DNA of 64,000 bases from Roseovarius gaetbuli (lineage in GTDB: Bacteria > Pseudomonadota > Alphaproteobacteria > Rhodobacterales > Rhodobacteraceae): assembly GCF_900172365.1 (NCBI RefSeq), contig NZ_FWFJ01000014.1, forward strand, positions 18,960 through 82,959, read 5' to 3'. The notes under the pieces were generated by a model, which ran no database searches, was not told the DNA's origin, and saw only the letters and a list, made by a program, of their open reading frames with translations. The position numbers were made by a program, and so were the translations under genes. Positions 37,157 to 46,178 of the stretch are shown piece by piece (within the stretch, counting starts at the first letter, position 1; every line of letters starts with the position of its first letter).

Positions 37157-37436
37157 TTTCAAGCCCCGTCTTGTGCCGAATTTCCCGCCACACACAAGAT
37201 GCAGTATTTACATAGGCTTACGCCGCAGTTTTGACCCAACTTTGATGTAATACTGCACCAGTTACTCCCTCAATCGGCCTTAAATCTTACGTCTTATTAA
37301 CCAAGCTCTTGAGCTGTTTGGTGAAAGTGGGCAAAAGTTGGGCAATATTGAGGCATACCGCCATAATTTGGCAGGTCAAGTTGGAACAAGGCCGCGGCAT
37401 CGTATCGCGACCGACCAAGTTGGAAGGGAACGGGCA
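37157..37436. promoter_or_regulatory. AT-richer intergenic region with imperfect inverted repeat
   Basis: No gene before 37437. Arms TGCAGTATTTACAT (37200-37213) and ATGTAATACTGCA (near 37245-37257) form an inverted repeat with one unpaired T and a loop of about 31 bases. Closer to the gene, CAAGTTGGAA occurs twice in direct orientation (37377-37386 and 37416-37425). It likely carries the promoter of the downstream membrane-protein gene. Confidence 0.5.
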
Positions 37437-38282
37437 GTGTTCTCACAGATACCCGGCGCGCTATCGCGTGCCATCCTGATCGCAATGATGGTGGCAGCGC
37501 CCTCTTTGCTCGTGCCTTCCACGGGGCCCGACACAGCTCAGATCGTGATCGTCTTGTCGATCCTTGCCGCCTTAATGACCTTTATTGAATATTACGGTAA
37601 ATATCCCAGCATCATCGAGTTTCGCTTTGCGCCGCCGTTCAACCGGCTCAAGTTCTTTGCGCTCTCTGCCATTCTTATCATCTTGTCGCTGATTTGCAGG
37701 GGCACGACCGAGCCGACCGGTTGGACCGTGTTGCTGACCAATATGGGCACGGCCCTTGGTGAGGCGGTTGATTTCCCCTATTCGCCGGTGCGTGTGGTGG
37801 TGCTGATGATGCCTGCAGATGCCGATCAGGCGCTTATTGATCTGGTGCGCACGGCCTCTGGGATTTCCTATACCGTGTCGCTTGTGATGGTGTTCGTCTT
37901 CCTGACGATGGTGCGGCTTTTGGGCTGGCCCTCGCGCAATGGCGCGTTCAATGTCTGGGTGAACCTGCCGCTGTTTGATCCGACCGGGGGGGGCGATGTG
38001 CTTTATCGGCTGCGTCGGGATGCGGGTCTTAACATTGTGTTAGGGGCTTTGCTGCCATTCTTGATTCCGGCGGCTATTCAGGCGGCCTCGGATATGATTG
38101 ATCCGATTTCGATTGCGAACCCGCAAACTTTAATCTGGACGATGACCGCATGGGCGTTTTTGCCGACAAGCATGTTGATGCGAGGGATCGCCATGAGCCG
38201 GATCGCCGACATGATCGAGCAGAAACGGCGCCGTGCCTATGCCAAAGACGACATTCTCGGCAAGGGTTTGCAACGCGCCTGA
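37437..38282 (+). CDS. Conserved-type membrane protein of unknown function
   Basis: 281 residues from a GTG at 37437, where the natural membrane-protein N-terminus (FSQIPGALSRAILIAMM) starts; the frame opens at 37338 but the extra 33 residues look non-coding. About six hydrophobic segments are seen, near residues 10-25, 35-50, 70-88, 140-158, 205-222 and 235-255. No catalytic motif is recognised. Its stop overlaps the apparent start of the endonuclease/phosphatase-family gene by four bases, so the two are probably made together. Confidence 0.75.
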   Translation: MFSQIPGALSRAILIAMMVAAPSLLVPSTGPDTAQIVIVLSILAALMTFIEYYGKYPSIIEFRFAPPFNRLKFFALSAILIILSLICRGTTEPTGWTVLLTNMGTALGEAVDFPYSPVRVVVLMMPADADQALIDLVRTASGISYTVSLVMVFVFLTMVRLLGWPSRNGAFNVWVNLPLFDPTGGGDVLYRLRRDAGLNIVLGALLPFLIPAAIQAASDMIDPISIANPQTLIWTMTAWAFLPTSMLMRGIAMSRIADMIEQKRRRAYAKDDILGKGLQRA

Positions 38283-39367
38283 TCCATTTCATTTCAACGA
38301 TCGGTCTTGTCCTGATCCTGTTGGCGACAGGTCCGGCCGCAGCAGAAACCATTCGCGTGGCGACCTGGAACGTCGGGCTGGATCGCAAGGGGCCGGGGTT
38401 GTTGCTGCGCGATATCCTGCGCGACGACGACCCGCAGATTGCCGCCATCGCCGCGATCCTGACCGAGTTGCGCCCCGATATCCTTGTCCTGCAAAAGGTC
38501 GATTACGACCTTGATCTTATCGCCCTTGGCGCGTTGCGCGACCGGATTGCCCGCGACGGCTGGCGGTTTGAGCACCTGTTTGCACGTCGCCCCAATAGCG
38601 GGTTCGCCACCGGGCTTGATATGGATGGGGACGGCCGCCTTGGCGGGCCCAATGATGCGCAGGGGTTTGGCTATTTCTCGGGACAGGGCGGCATGGCGAT
38701 CCTGTCGCGCTATCCGATTGACGTCGCACGCACAGAGGATTTCAGCACGCTCTTGTGGCGCGACCTGCCCAGCGCGATCATGCCGATGGTGAAGGGCGTG
38801 CCCTTTCCATCGCCCGAGGCCGCCGCCGCGCAACGTCTGTCTTACGTCGGTCATTGGGTGGTGCCGGTGCTGCTGCCCTCGGGGCCGCTGCGCCTTTTGA
38901 CATTCCACGCGACACCGCCGGTTTTTGATGGCCCAGAGGACATCAACGGCAGACGCAACCATGATGAAATCCGGTTCTGGCAGCTTTATCTTGATGGCGC
39001 GTTCGGACAGCCGCCCAGGGGTCGGTTCATCGTGATCGGCGACGCAAACCTTGACCCCGAGGATAGCGACGGGCGACGCGAGGCGATCATTGATCTGCTG
39101 GCTGATCCGCGCCTGCAAGACCCCCGCCCGATGCGGCCGGGCACGGCGCCAGAGGGCGACGGCCAAAGCGGCAACCCAAGGTTGGACACCGCAGCATGGC
39201 CCGCGCCCGGACCGGGCAACCTGCGGGTGGATTATGTCCTGCCCGCCGCCACGATGACCATAGGCGGCAGCGGGGTTTACTGGCCAGAGGACGGAACGCC
39301 TGCGGCGGATCTGGTCGAAGCGGCCAGTCGTCACCGGATGGTCTGGGTCGATCTCGGGATTGACTGA
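38279..39367 (+). CDS. Secreted endonuclease/exonuclease/phosphatase family protein
   Basis: About 362 residues. Motifs of the EEP (DNase I-like) superfamily are present: ATWNVGLDRKG near 23 (metal-binding Asn), a conserved acidic block around DILVLQKVDYD, FHATPP near 220, VIGDANLDPEDSDG near 256 (GDxN), and SRHRMVWVDL at the end (catalytic His). A hydrophobic leader (IHFISTIGLVLILLATGPAAA) precedes them. The Glu of the usual LQE motif is replaced by Lys (LQKVD). No ATG, GTG or TTG precedes the leader except far upstream inside the previous gene; a CTG at 38279 forms a CTGA overlap with that gene's stop and is my preferred start. Confidence 0.8.
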   Translation: MIHFISTIGLVLILLATGPAAAETIRVATWNVGLDRKGPGLLLRDILRDDDPQIAAIAAILTELRPDILVLQKVDYDLDLIALGALRDRIARDGWRFEHLFARRPNSGFATGLDMDGDGRLGGPNDAQGFGYFSGQGGMAILSRYPIDVARTEDFSTLLWRDLPSAIMPMVKGVPFPSPEAAAAQRLSYVGHWVVPVLLPSGPLRLLTFHATPPVFDGPEDINGRRNHDEIRFWQLYLDGAFGQPPRGRFIVIGDANLDPEDSDGRREAIIDLLADPRLQDPRPMRPGTAPEGDGQSGNPRLDTAAWPAPGPGNLRVDYVLPAATMTIGGSGVYWPEDGTPAADLVEAASRHRMVWVDLGID

Positions 39368-40251
39368 CACCGCGACCGCTTTGGCCGCGTAAGAAACGGG
39401 GCAGCGGCAGCTTTGAAGGCCTCTTCGGGCGACGTAACCGGAAGACGCGGGCAAAGCCCGGCCAGCCGCGAGCCGTCGAGGGAATGGGGCGCCTGCCACA
39501 AATACCGCATTTCCAGCAGATGCCGCGCCATGGGCCAAAACGGCCGCGCGACCTGAATGGGCAGCCATGGCATCGGGCGCGCCTCGACCGCCCGGCCCGT
39601 GACATCCGACAAGATCGCCGCCATCTGGGTGGCGCTCAGGGTATAGCCGTCAAAGGCCATATCCTCGAACCGGTCCAGATCATTGCGCATGTCGGCCAAT
39701 GCCACGGCAGCGCGGGCCAGATCGGGCAGAAACGCCCAGGCGTGCGGCACATTGAGCGGGCCAGGATAGCTGAGCCGCCCCTTGTGCACTCCCTTCAGGA
39801 TGACCCTGTCGAGCCAGCTATCGCTGGGTTCGGTGTCGATGAAGTCGCCCGCGCGCAGCACAATCGTCTGCACCCCGCTTTGGCGATAGCTTTGTTCAAG
39901 CGCGACCCGGATACGGCCCATTGGATTGGTGGCGTTTTGCGTACGCCTCGGCCCCCACGGCAGGGGCGTTTCAGGGGCATAGACATAGACGTTGCCGGGC
40001 AAGATCACCGTGGCCCCGCTGGCCCGCGCGGCAGCCTGAATGCGGGCGTGAAGTGTCGGCACCTGAGCCGCCCAATCGGTATAGGGCGGGTTCCAGCCCG
40101 CAACGATCACATCCGCCGTGGCGGCGGCCTGCGTCAGGTCTTCGGGGCCGCGCTCAAACAGGTGGATGTTCCAACCTGCGTTCCAAAAGGCCTCGGCCGC
40201 GTGACGGCCAAAACGACCACTGGAACCAAGGATCAAAACTGATTTATGCAT
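39331..40251 (-). CDS. NAD(P)-binding epimerase-like (atypical SDR) protein
   Basis: 306 residues from the ATG at 40251, preceded by GGAGG. The N-terminus has LILGSSGRFGRHAAEAF, a Rossmann motif of the GxxGxxG type. VILPGNVYVY near 83 and RVALEQSYRQSG near 112 follow the extended-SDR layout, but the catalytic Tyr-x3-Lys is not obvious. It therefore may be a sugar epimerase-like reductase or a binding protein. It is divergent from a LysR-type regulator 97 bases away, which probably controls it. Its 3' end overlaps the convergent endonuclease-family gene by 37 bases. Confidence 0.8.
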   Translation of the reverse strand: MHKSVLILGSSGRFGRHAAEAFWNAGWNIHLFERGPEDLTQAAATADVIVAGWNPPYTDWAAQVPTLHARIQAAARASGATVILPGNVYVYAPETPLPWGPRRTQNATNPMGRIRVALEQSYRQSGVQTIVLRAGDFIDTEPSDSWLDRVILKGVHKGRLSYPGPLNVPHAWAFLPDLARAAVALADMRNDLDRFEDMAFDGYTLSATQMAAILSDVTGRAVEARPMPWLPIQVARPFWPMARHLLEMRYLWQAPHSLDGSRLAGLCPRLPVTSPEEAFKAAAAPFLTRPKRSRCQSIPRSTQTIR

Positions 40252-40348
40252 CGCCCAAACCTCCGATTGCATCGCAATGAGGCAAGATTTACGCATTCCC
40301 AGAAGAATAGGAATTGCCAAAATTTATCTAACATGTATTCAATTTTGA

Positions 40349-41245
40349 ATGGATAAACGCATATCATCCCTCGACTGGTCACTTATCAGGGCCTTTTTGA
40401 CAGTGGCGGATTGCGGGTCGCTTTCGGCGGCGGCGCGGCGTCTTGGGGCCAGCCAGCCAACGCTGGGGCGGCAAGTCAGGCAATTGGAAACCGACCTGCA
40501 ACAGGTGCTGTTTCACCGACAAGCCAAGGGGCTGATGCTGACGGAAAACGGCGAGTTGCTGATCGGGCCCGCGCGGCGGATGCAGGCGGCGCTAAACGAA
40601 ATCGAACTTACCGCCGCAGGCCGCCAGACCCAGATCGAGGGCAGCGTCAGGATCACCGCCAGCGTGATGTTTTCGATCTATACCCTGCCCCCGGTGATCG
40701 CCAGCCTGCGCGAAAAGGAACCCGGCATCACGATTGATCTGGTGGCCACCGACAGCACCGAGAACCTGCTGTTTCGCGAAGCGGATATCGCACTGCGGAT
40801 GTATCGGCCCGAGCAGTTTGAACTTGTGGCGCGCCACCTGGGCGATCTCAAACTGGGCATGTTTGCCGCCAAAACCTATCTCGACCGCGCCGGGCGGCCC
40901 GAAACCGCCAGGGATCTCCTTGATCACCCGCTGATCGGCTATGACCGTAACGAGGACATCATTCGCGGCATGCAGGAACGCGGCTGGAGCGCGACGCGCG
41001 AGTGGTTCGCGTTGCGCTGTGACAATCACGCGGTCAACTGGGAGTTGGTGCGCGCGGGCTGTGGTGTCGGGTTTGGCCAGGTCGAACTGGCGCGGCATGA
41101 CCCAAGCGTCGAGCAGGTGATGCTTGATCTGAACCTGCCAAGCCTGCCGATCTGGATCGCCACGCATCAGGCGCTGCGCCAGACGCCCCGGATCGCGCAG
41201 GTCTGGGATGCGCTGGTCGAGGGACTTGTCCCCAACCTTTCTTGA
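40349..41245 (+). CDS. LysR family transcriptional regulator
   Basis: 298 residues. The N-terminal winged helix has SLSAAARRLGASQPTLGRQVRQLE (residues ~26-49), and the substrate-binding domain starts near 95. The divergent layout with the epimerase-like gene, with 97 bases between them, is the standard arrangement for a LysR regulator and its target. Inducer unknown. A leuB gene follows on the same strand after 61 bases, but with its own likely signals. Confidence 0.92.
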   Translation: MDKRISSLDWSLIRAFLTVADCGSLSAAARRLGASQPTLGRQVRQLETDLQQVLFHRQAKGLMLTENGELLIGPARRMQAALNEIELTAAGRQTQIEGSVRITASVMFSIYTLPPVIASLREKEPGITIDLVATDSTENLLFREADIALRMYRPEQFELVARHLGDLKLGMFAAKTYLDRAGRPETARDLLDHPLIGYDRNEDIIRGMQERGWSATREWFALRCDNHAVNWELVRAGCGVGFGQVELARHDPSVEQVMLDLNLPSLPIWIATHQALRQTPRIAQVWDALVEGLVPNLS

Positions 41246-41306
41246 CCATGGCGGGGCTTCGGGATAGGCCGTCGGGCAACATCAAGCCACAACAAGGACA
41301 TGCCCC

Positions 41307-42413
41307 ATGAGCAACCCTTCGCTTCTTATCCTGCCCGGTGACGGGATCGGCCCCGAGGTCATGGCCGAAGTCGTCAAGATCATCGACTGGTTCGGTGTCA
41401 AGCGCGGCATCGCCTTTGACGTCTCGACCGATCTTGTCGGCGGTTGCGCCTATGACAAGCACGGCGTGCCGCTGCATGATGACACGATGGCAAAGGCGCA
41501 AGAGGTCGACGCGGTTCTTTTGGGCGCCGTCGGTGGCCCGGCCTATGACGACCTTGATTTCAGCGTAAAGCCCGAGCGCGGCCTCCTGCGCCTGCGCAAG
41601 GAAATGGATTTGTTCGCCAACCTGCGCCCGGCGCAGTGCTTTGACGCGCTGGCCGATTTTTCGTCGCTCAAAAAGGATATCGTTGCCGGTCTCGATATCA
41701 TGATCGTGCGCGAACTTACCTCGGGTGTCTATTTCGGCGAGCCGCGCGGCATCTTCAAAGAGGGCAACGAGCGGGTTGGCATCAACACCCAACGCTATAC
41801 CGAATCCGAGATCGACCGGATCGCCCGCGCCGCCTTCGAGCTGGCGCGCAAGCGCGGTAACAAGGTCTGTTCGATGGAAAAGGCCAACGTGATGGAATCC
41901 GGCATCCTGTGGCGTGAAGTGGTGCAGAAAGTGCACGACGAAGATTACGCCGATGTCGAGCTAAGCCATATGTACGCCGACAACGGCGCGATGCAGCTTG
42001 TGCGCGCCCCCAAGCAGTTTGACGTGATCGTCACCGACAACCTCTTTGGCGATATCCTGTCGGATTGCGCGGCGATGCTGACCGGCTCGCTTGGCATGTT
42101 GCCCTCGGCCAGCCTTGGCGCGCCGATGGCCAATGGTCGCCCCAAGGCGATGTATGAGCCGGTGCATGGTTCGGCCCCCGACATCACCGGTCAGGGCAAG
42201 GCCAATCCGATCGCCTGTATCCTCAGCTTCGCGATGGCGCTGCGGTATTCCTTTGACATGGGCGATGAGGCGACACGGGTTGAAAAGGCCGTGGAAAAAG
42301 TGCTCGCCGATGGGCTTCGCACCGCTGACCTGCTGGGCAATGACGGCGAAACGCCGATCTCGACCACCGAGATGGGCGATGCCATCGTCGCGGCGCTTGA
42401 CGCCAGCCTCTGA
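41307..42413 (+). CDS. leuB: 3-isopropylmalate dehydrogenase
   Basis: 368 residues. It oxidises and decarboxylates 3-isopropylmalate with NAD+, the third step of leucine synthesis. Family motifs: [13 protein letters not shown] at the N-terminus, [14 protein letters not shown] near 133, and [24 protein letters not shown] near 246 (metal- and substrate-binding Asp residues). It is separated from leuCD by four unrelated genes, an arrangement common in Rhodobacteraceae. A strong terminator follows. Confidence 0.97.
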   Translation: MSNPSLLILPGDGIGPEVMAEVVKIIDWFGVKRGIAFDVSTDLVGGCAYDKHGVPLHDDTMAKAQEVDAVLLGAVGGPAYDDLDFSVKPERGLLRLRKEMDLFANLRPAQCFDALADFSSLKKDIVAGLDIMIVRELTSGVYFGEPRGIFKEGNERVGINTQRYTESEIDRIARAAFELARKRGNKVCSMEKANVMESGILWREVVQKVHDEDYADVELSHMYADNGAMQLVRAPKQFDVIVTDNLFGDILSDCAAMLTGSLGMLPSASLGAPMANGRPKAMYEPVHGSAPDITGQGKANPIACILSFAMALRYSFDMGDEATRVEKAVEKVLADGLRTADLLGNDGETPISTTEMGDAIVAALDASL

Positions 42414-42435
42414 GCGACACATCCCTGAACATTCC

Positions 42436-42470
42436 AAAGGCCCGCCAGTTGTGCGGGCCTTTTTCATTTT
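42436..42470 (+). terminator. Rho-independent terminator of leuB
   Basis: Inverted repeat with arms AAAGGCCCGC and GCGGGCCTTT (42436-42463), followed by a T-rich tract. It lies 22 bases after the leuB stop. Confidence 0.93.
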
Positions 42471-42556
42471 TAGGGGGCCATCAACGCAAGCCGGGCGGGC
42501 CGACAATCACCCGGCGCCTTCGGCTTGAGTCCGGGTGGCGCCAGAGCCCTGCAAGC

Positions 42557-44077
42557 CTAGAAGAACCCGAGCTTGTTGGGGTTATAGCTGACCAGCATGT
42601 TCTTGGTCTGCTGATAGTGATCCAACATCATCTTGTGGTTCTCGCGCCCGATGCCCGACTGTTTGTAGCCGCCAAAGGCCGCATGCGCCGGATAGGCATG
42701 ATAGTTGTTGACCCAGACACGCCCCGCCTCGACCGCGCGGCCAAAGCGGTAGCAAGTATTGGCATCGCGGCTCCAGACACCGGCGCCAAGGCCGTACATG
42801 GTGTCATTGGCAATCGCGAGCGCCTCGGCCTCATCCTTGAAGGTGGTGACCGATACGACCGGGCCAAAGATTTCCTCCTGGAAGACGCGCATCTTGTTGT
42901 GCCCCTTCAGGATCGTCGGCTGAACATAGTAGCCGCCCGCCAGATCACCGTTAAAGCGCGCCGCATCGCCGCCCACAAGCACCTCGGCCCCCTCTTCGAC
43001 GCCGATGGTCAGATAGGACATGATCTTGTCCTGCTGTTCGGCACTGGCCTGTGCGCCGACCATGGTTTCGGGGTCGCGCGGGTCGCCCTGTTTGATCGCC
43101 TTCACCCGCTCGATGCAGCGCTCGATGAAGGCCTCATAGATGTCCTCCTGGATCAACGCGCGGCTGGGACAGGTGCACACCTCGCCCTGATTGAAGGCAA
43201 AGAGAACGAACCCCTCGATCGCCTTGTCCAGAAACGCATCATCCTTGGCCATCACATCCGAGAAAAAGATGTTCGGGCTTTTACCGCCCAGTTCAAGCGT
43301 GACCGGAATCAGGTTTTCGGTCGCCGCCTGCATGATCTTGCGGCCGGTTGCGGTTGATCCGGTAAAGGCGATCTTGGCGATGCGTGGCGATTTGGCGAGC
43401 GGCGCGCCAACCTCGGCGCCCATGCCGTTGACGATGTTCAACACGCCCGCAGGCAAGAGATCGGCAATCAACTCGGCCAGAACCATGATCGCGACGGGGG
43501 TCTGTTCGGCCGGTTTCATCACGATGCAATTGCCCGCCGCCAAGGCCGGGGCAAGCTTCCACGCCGCCATCAGGATCGAAAAGTTCCACGGAATGATCTG
43601 GCCGACCACGCCAAGCGGTTCGTGGAAATGATAGGCCACCGTGTCATTGTCGATCTGGGACATGGTGCCCTCTTGTCCGCGCAACACGCCGGCGAAATAG
43701 CGGAAATGATCCACCGCCAGCGGGATATCGGCGGCGCGTGTCTCTCGGATCGGCTTGCCGTTGTCCCAGGTCTCGGCCTGCGCCAGAAGTTCAAGATTGG
43801 CCTCAAGCACATCGGCAATCTTGAGCAGGGTGTTCGAACGCTCGGTCGCGGATGTGCGCCCCCAGGCCTCGCGGGCGCCATGCGCGGCATCAAGCGCAAG
43901 TTCGACATCCATCGCGTCAGAGCGCGCAACGGAACAGACGGTTTCGCCGGTGATCGGGGTGATGTTGTCAAAATAGCGCCCGTTGACGGGGGGTACGAAT
44001 GTGCCCCCGATGAAGTTGTCGTAACGGGTCTTGAACGGCGAGGCGTGCTGCCCCGCGAGTTGGGTCATCTCATTCAT
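42557..44077 (-). CDS. NAD-dependent aldehyde dehydrogenase (acetaldehyde-type, AcoD/ExaC-like)
   Basis: 506 residues, start after GGAGGAAAT. It oxidises an aldehyde to the acid. ALDH motifs: [21 protein letters not shown] near 165, [11 protein letters not shown] near 240, catalytic Glu in LELGGKSPN near 265, catalytic Cys in [12 protein letters not shown] near 300 (Cys pair). The sequence type matches AldA/ExaC enzymes induced by ethanol or acetaldehyde. The upstream gene on the same strand is an AcoR-like regulator, and two palindromes lie between them. Confidence 0.92.
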   Translation of the reverse strand: MNEMTQLAGQHASPFKTRYDNFIGGTFVPPVNGRYFDNITPITGETVCSVARSDAMDVELALDAAHGAREAWGRTSATERSNTLLKIADVLEANLELLAQAETWDNGKPIRETRAADIPLAVDHFRYFAGVLRGQEGTMSQIDNDTVAYHFHEPLGVVGQIIPWNFSILMAAWKLAPALAAGNCIVMKPAEQTPVAIMVLAELIADLLPAGVLNIVNGMGAEVGAPLAKSPRIAKIAFTGSTATGRKIMQAATENLIPVTLELGGKSPNIFFSDVMAKDDAFLDKAIEGFVLFAFNQGEVCTCPSRALIQEDIYEAFIERCIERVKAIKQGDPRDPETMVGAQASAEQQDKIMSYLTIGVEEGAEVLVGGDAARFNGDLAGGYYVQPTILKGHNKMRVFQEEIFGPVVSVTTFKDEAEALAIANDTMYGLGAGVWSRDANTCYRFGRAVEAGRVWVNNYHAYPAHAAFGGYKQSGIGRENHKMMLDHYQQTKNMLVSYNPNKLGFF

Positions 44078-44149
44078 GGTATTTCCTCCGGTTTTCCCGG
44101 TCCTCCGCCGGGGGTGAAGGAAATCTGCGCGCTGTGGGCGGCCCTGTCA

Positions 44150-44200
44150 GCCCCGGCAACCGGGGCGATGCGGGCAACCTGTCTCAGGGCTGAGACAGGT
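44150..44200 (-). promoter_or_regulatory. Two palindromes upstream of the aldehyde dehydrogenase gene (candidate operator)
   Basis: Arms ACCTGTCTCA and TGAGACAGGT around GGGC form a perfect 24-base palindrome (44177-44200) that abuts the stop codon of the regulator gene. A second perfect one, GCCCCGG/CCGGGGC around CAA, lies at 44150-44166. Neither is followed by a T-run, so binding of the Fis-type regulator is more likely than termination. Confidence 0.65.
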
Positions 44201-45168
44201 CAGGCGATGTTTTCGCCAAGGCCAAGCCGTTTCATCCGCCGATAGAGCGTTGCACGCCCGATCCCAAGCGCGCGGGCCGCCGCCGAGACGTTGCCACCGG
44301 CGCGTGCCAGGGCGCGAATCACCGCCGCGCGTTCGGCCCGCTCAAACCCGCGCGGGCCATCCTCGCGGCCAAAGATGTCAGAGGCGGGCACGGCGGTGAT
44401 CGGCCCGCTCGCCCCAAGCCCGAAGGCCTTGCGCGCCCCGCGTGTGGCCCCGATCACGATGTCATCGGCATCCACCGCCAGAAGCATCGCCACCTCGGAA
44501 TCGTCATGATCGGCAAAGACGATCCGCGCGCGCGGAAAGGCGGCGCGGAAATTGTCGGCCTCAATCTGGCGGGCGGTCTGGGACACGGTCGCGGCAATCA
44601 GGCGGTTGAAGCCCTCGGTCTGATCCGAGCGGGCCGACGAGACATCAAGCGCCGCCACGATCTTGCCATCGGCGCCATAGATCGGCGCATCCATACAGCT
44701 CATGGCGGTGTTGCGGGCCAGAAAGTGTTCCTCGCGGTGGATGATTACCCGGCGATCCTCGGCGATGCAGGTGCCGATGCCGTTGGTGCCCTCTGCCGCC
44801 TCGGACCAGTCGGCGCCCTGCCACAGGCCCCAGCTCTGGAAGATATCGGCGTCGCCCTCGCCACAGCGCTGATCCAGAACCACGCCCTCGGCATCGGTCA
44901 ACAGCACCGCACAGCCCGATTGCCCCAGAAGGCCGAAAAGCTGATCCAGCTTGGGCGCGGCCACTTGCATGAACTGCTCCATCCCGGCGCGGCGCAGGGC
45001 CAGATCGCGGGCATCGACCCGTTCCGGCGCGCGGCGCTCGGCCGGGTCAAGGCCGTGCTTGAGCATCGAACGCCGCCAGGACGCCGCAATGCGCGAACGG
45101 GCGGGCGCCGAGGCCGAATGCGACTCTTGCAGAACCTTGTCGACATGCTGGCGATGATGCGGGGCGAT
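44200..45168 (-). CDS. GAF/Fis-type regulator of aldehyde dehydrogenase (short AcoR-like)
   Basis: About 322 residues if translation begins at the ATC codon at 45168, or 288 from the first ATG at 45066. The conserved AcoR-like N-terminus (SRIAASWRRSMLKHGLDP) starts before that ATG, and AAGGAG lies six bases before the ATC, so the short form is probably wrong. A GAF sensor domain spans residues ~80-220 (LLTDAEGVVLDQR, EGTNGIGTC). The C-terminal Fis helix-turn-helix is GGNVSAAARALGIGRATLYRRMKRLG. The central AAA+ sigma-54 domain of full AcoR is absent. It probably activates the adjacent aldehyde dehydrogenase gene. Confidence 0.85.
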   Translation of the reverse strand: MAPHHRQHVDKVLQESHSASAPARSRIAASWRRSMLKHGLDPAERRAPERVDARDLALRRAGMEQFMQVAAPKLDQLFGLLGQSGCAVLLTDAEGVVLDQRCGEGDADIFQSWGLWQGADWSEAAEGTNGIGTCIAEDRRVIIHREEHFLARNTAMSCMDAPIYGADGKIVAALDVSSARSDQTEGFNRLIAATVSQTARQIEADNFRAAFPRARIVFADHDDSEVAMLLAVDADDIVIGATRGARKAFGLGASGPITAVPASDIFGREDGPRGFERAERAAVIRALARAGGNVSAAARALGIGRATLYRRMKRLGLGENIA

Positions 45169-45287
45169 GGCGGTCTCCTTTCAATGCGCGAACTGTCGTT
45201 GCTCGCGCGCACCCTAACGCGACGCCCCCGCCGCCCGTCAATCACACTTTAGGCCCGGTTTGTGTGCATCAAGCCGCCAAAACACCC

Positions 45288-45314
45288 TTGCAAAGCCATG
45301 CCACCGGGTATAAT
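45288..45314 (+). promoter_or_regulatory. Promoter of tRNA-Pro
   Basis: A consensus -10 box TATAAT at 45309-45314 lies 16 bases before the tRNA. TTGCAA at 45288-45293 is a plausible -35 box, with a short 15-base spacer. Confidence 0.7.
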
Positions 45315-45329
45315 CGCCTGTCTCACGGT

Positions 45330-45406
45330 CGGGCTGTAGCGCAGCCTGGTAGCGCACCTGCTTCGGGAGCAGGGGGTCGGAGGTTCGAATCCTCTCAGCC
45401 CGACCA
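45330..45406 (+). tRNA. tRNA-Pro (anticodon CGG)
   Basis: 77 bases that fold as a full tRNA. The acceptor is CGGGCTG paired with CAGCCCG, followed by ACCA, with CCA encoded. The anticodon stem is CCTGC/GCAGG with loop TTCGGGA, giving anticodon CGG. The T arm carries GGTTCGAATCC. Confidence 0.97.
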
Positions 45407-45542
45407 GTAAATCCACAGATGCATGATGACGACCCCCCTTCGCGGAAGACAGCCATTGCGGTCTTTGCGACGCCTTGCGCTTCCTGCAAGGGCGTTTGGA
45501 TCGGCTATGTCGCTGCGCGCGCAAACAGGGTAATCAGGCAGG

Positions 45543-46178
45543 ATGACCGCCGCGCCCCCGATTCCCCTCGACGAGATGATTGTCTGTCCACAGTGCGACG
45601 CGGCCTATCGGCTTGAGCGTCCCGGCGCGGGCGAGCGCGCGGTGTGTCGGCGCTGCGGCACCGCCCTTATCACGCCGCGCCGCAAGGCCGGGCTTCAGAT
45701 CATCGCCGTGTCGCTGGCCATCGTGATCCTGATCATCGCGGCGACGGTGTTTCCGTTTCTGGCGATCAATGCGGCGGGGGCGCGCAATTCGGTCTCGATC
45801 CTCGATGCCGCCCTCGCCTTTAGTGACGGGCCGCTGATTGCGCTGTCGCTGACCACGGCGGCGCTTATTATCTTCGTGCCACTGGCGAGGGTGCTGTTGG
45901 CGATCTATGTATTGGTGCCAATCGTGCTGGATCGCCCGCCCGCGCGCGGCGCCGCGCAGGCGTTTCGCCTGTCAGAGGCGCTCCGGCCCTGGTCGATGGC
46001 CGAGATTTTTGCAATCGGCTGTGCCGTGGCGTTGATCAAGATCAGCGACCTTGCCGATGTAACCTTTGGCCCGGCGTTCTGGATGTTCGCCGCGCTCGTT
46101 GTCCTTGTAGTGGTGCAGGATAATTTCCTGTGCAGGTGGTCGGTATGGAAATCACTGGACAAAACCCAGACATCATAA
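45543..46178 (+). CDS. pqiA: PqiA-like membrane protein, first half-size copy
   Basis: 211 residues. It begins with a zinc-ribbon (CPQC near 15 and CRRC near 35) followed by four hydrophobic segments (residues ~52-72, 95-120, 150-170, 175-195). Enterobacterial PqiA is roughly twice this length with two such halves; here the halves are separate genes. PqiA proteins work with PqiB and PqiC in lipid movement between inner and outer membranes. Its end overlaps the second PqiA-like gene by 34 bases, and the operon continues with pqiB and pqiC. Confidence 0.88.
   Translation: MTAAPPIPLDEMIVCPQCDAAYRLERPGAGERAVCRRCGTALITPRRKAGLQIIAVSLAIVILIIAATVFPFLAINAAGARNSVSILDAALAFSDGPLIALSLTTAALIIFVPLARVLLAIYVLVPIVLDRPPARGAAQAFRLSEALRPWSMAEIFAIGCAVALIKISDLADVTFGPAFWMFAALVVLVVVQDNFLCRWSVWKSLDKTQTS

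Noticed and set aside
44177..44200. Palindrome after the regulator gene as a rho-independent terminator
   Set aside because: No T-run follows on the minus strand; position and symmetry fit an operator better.
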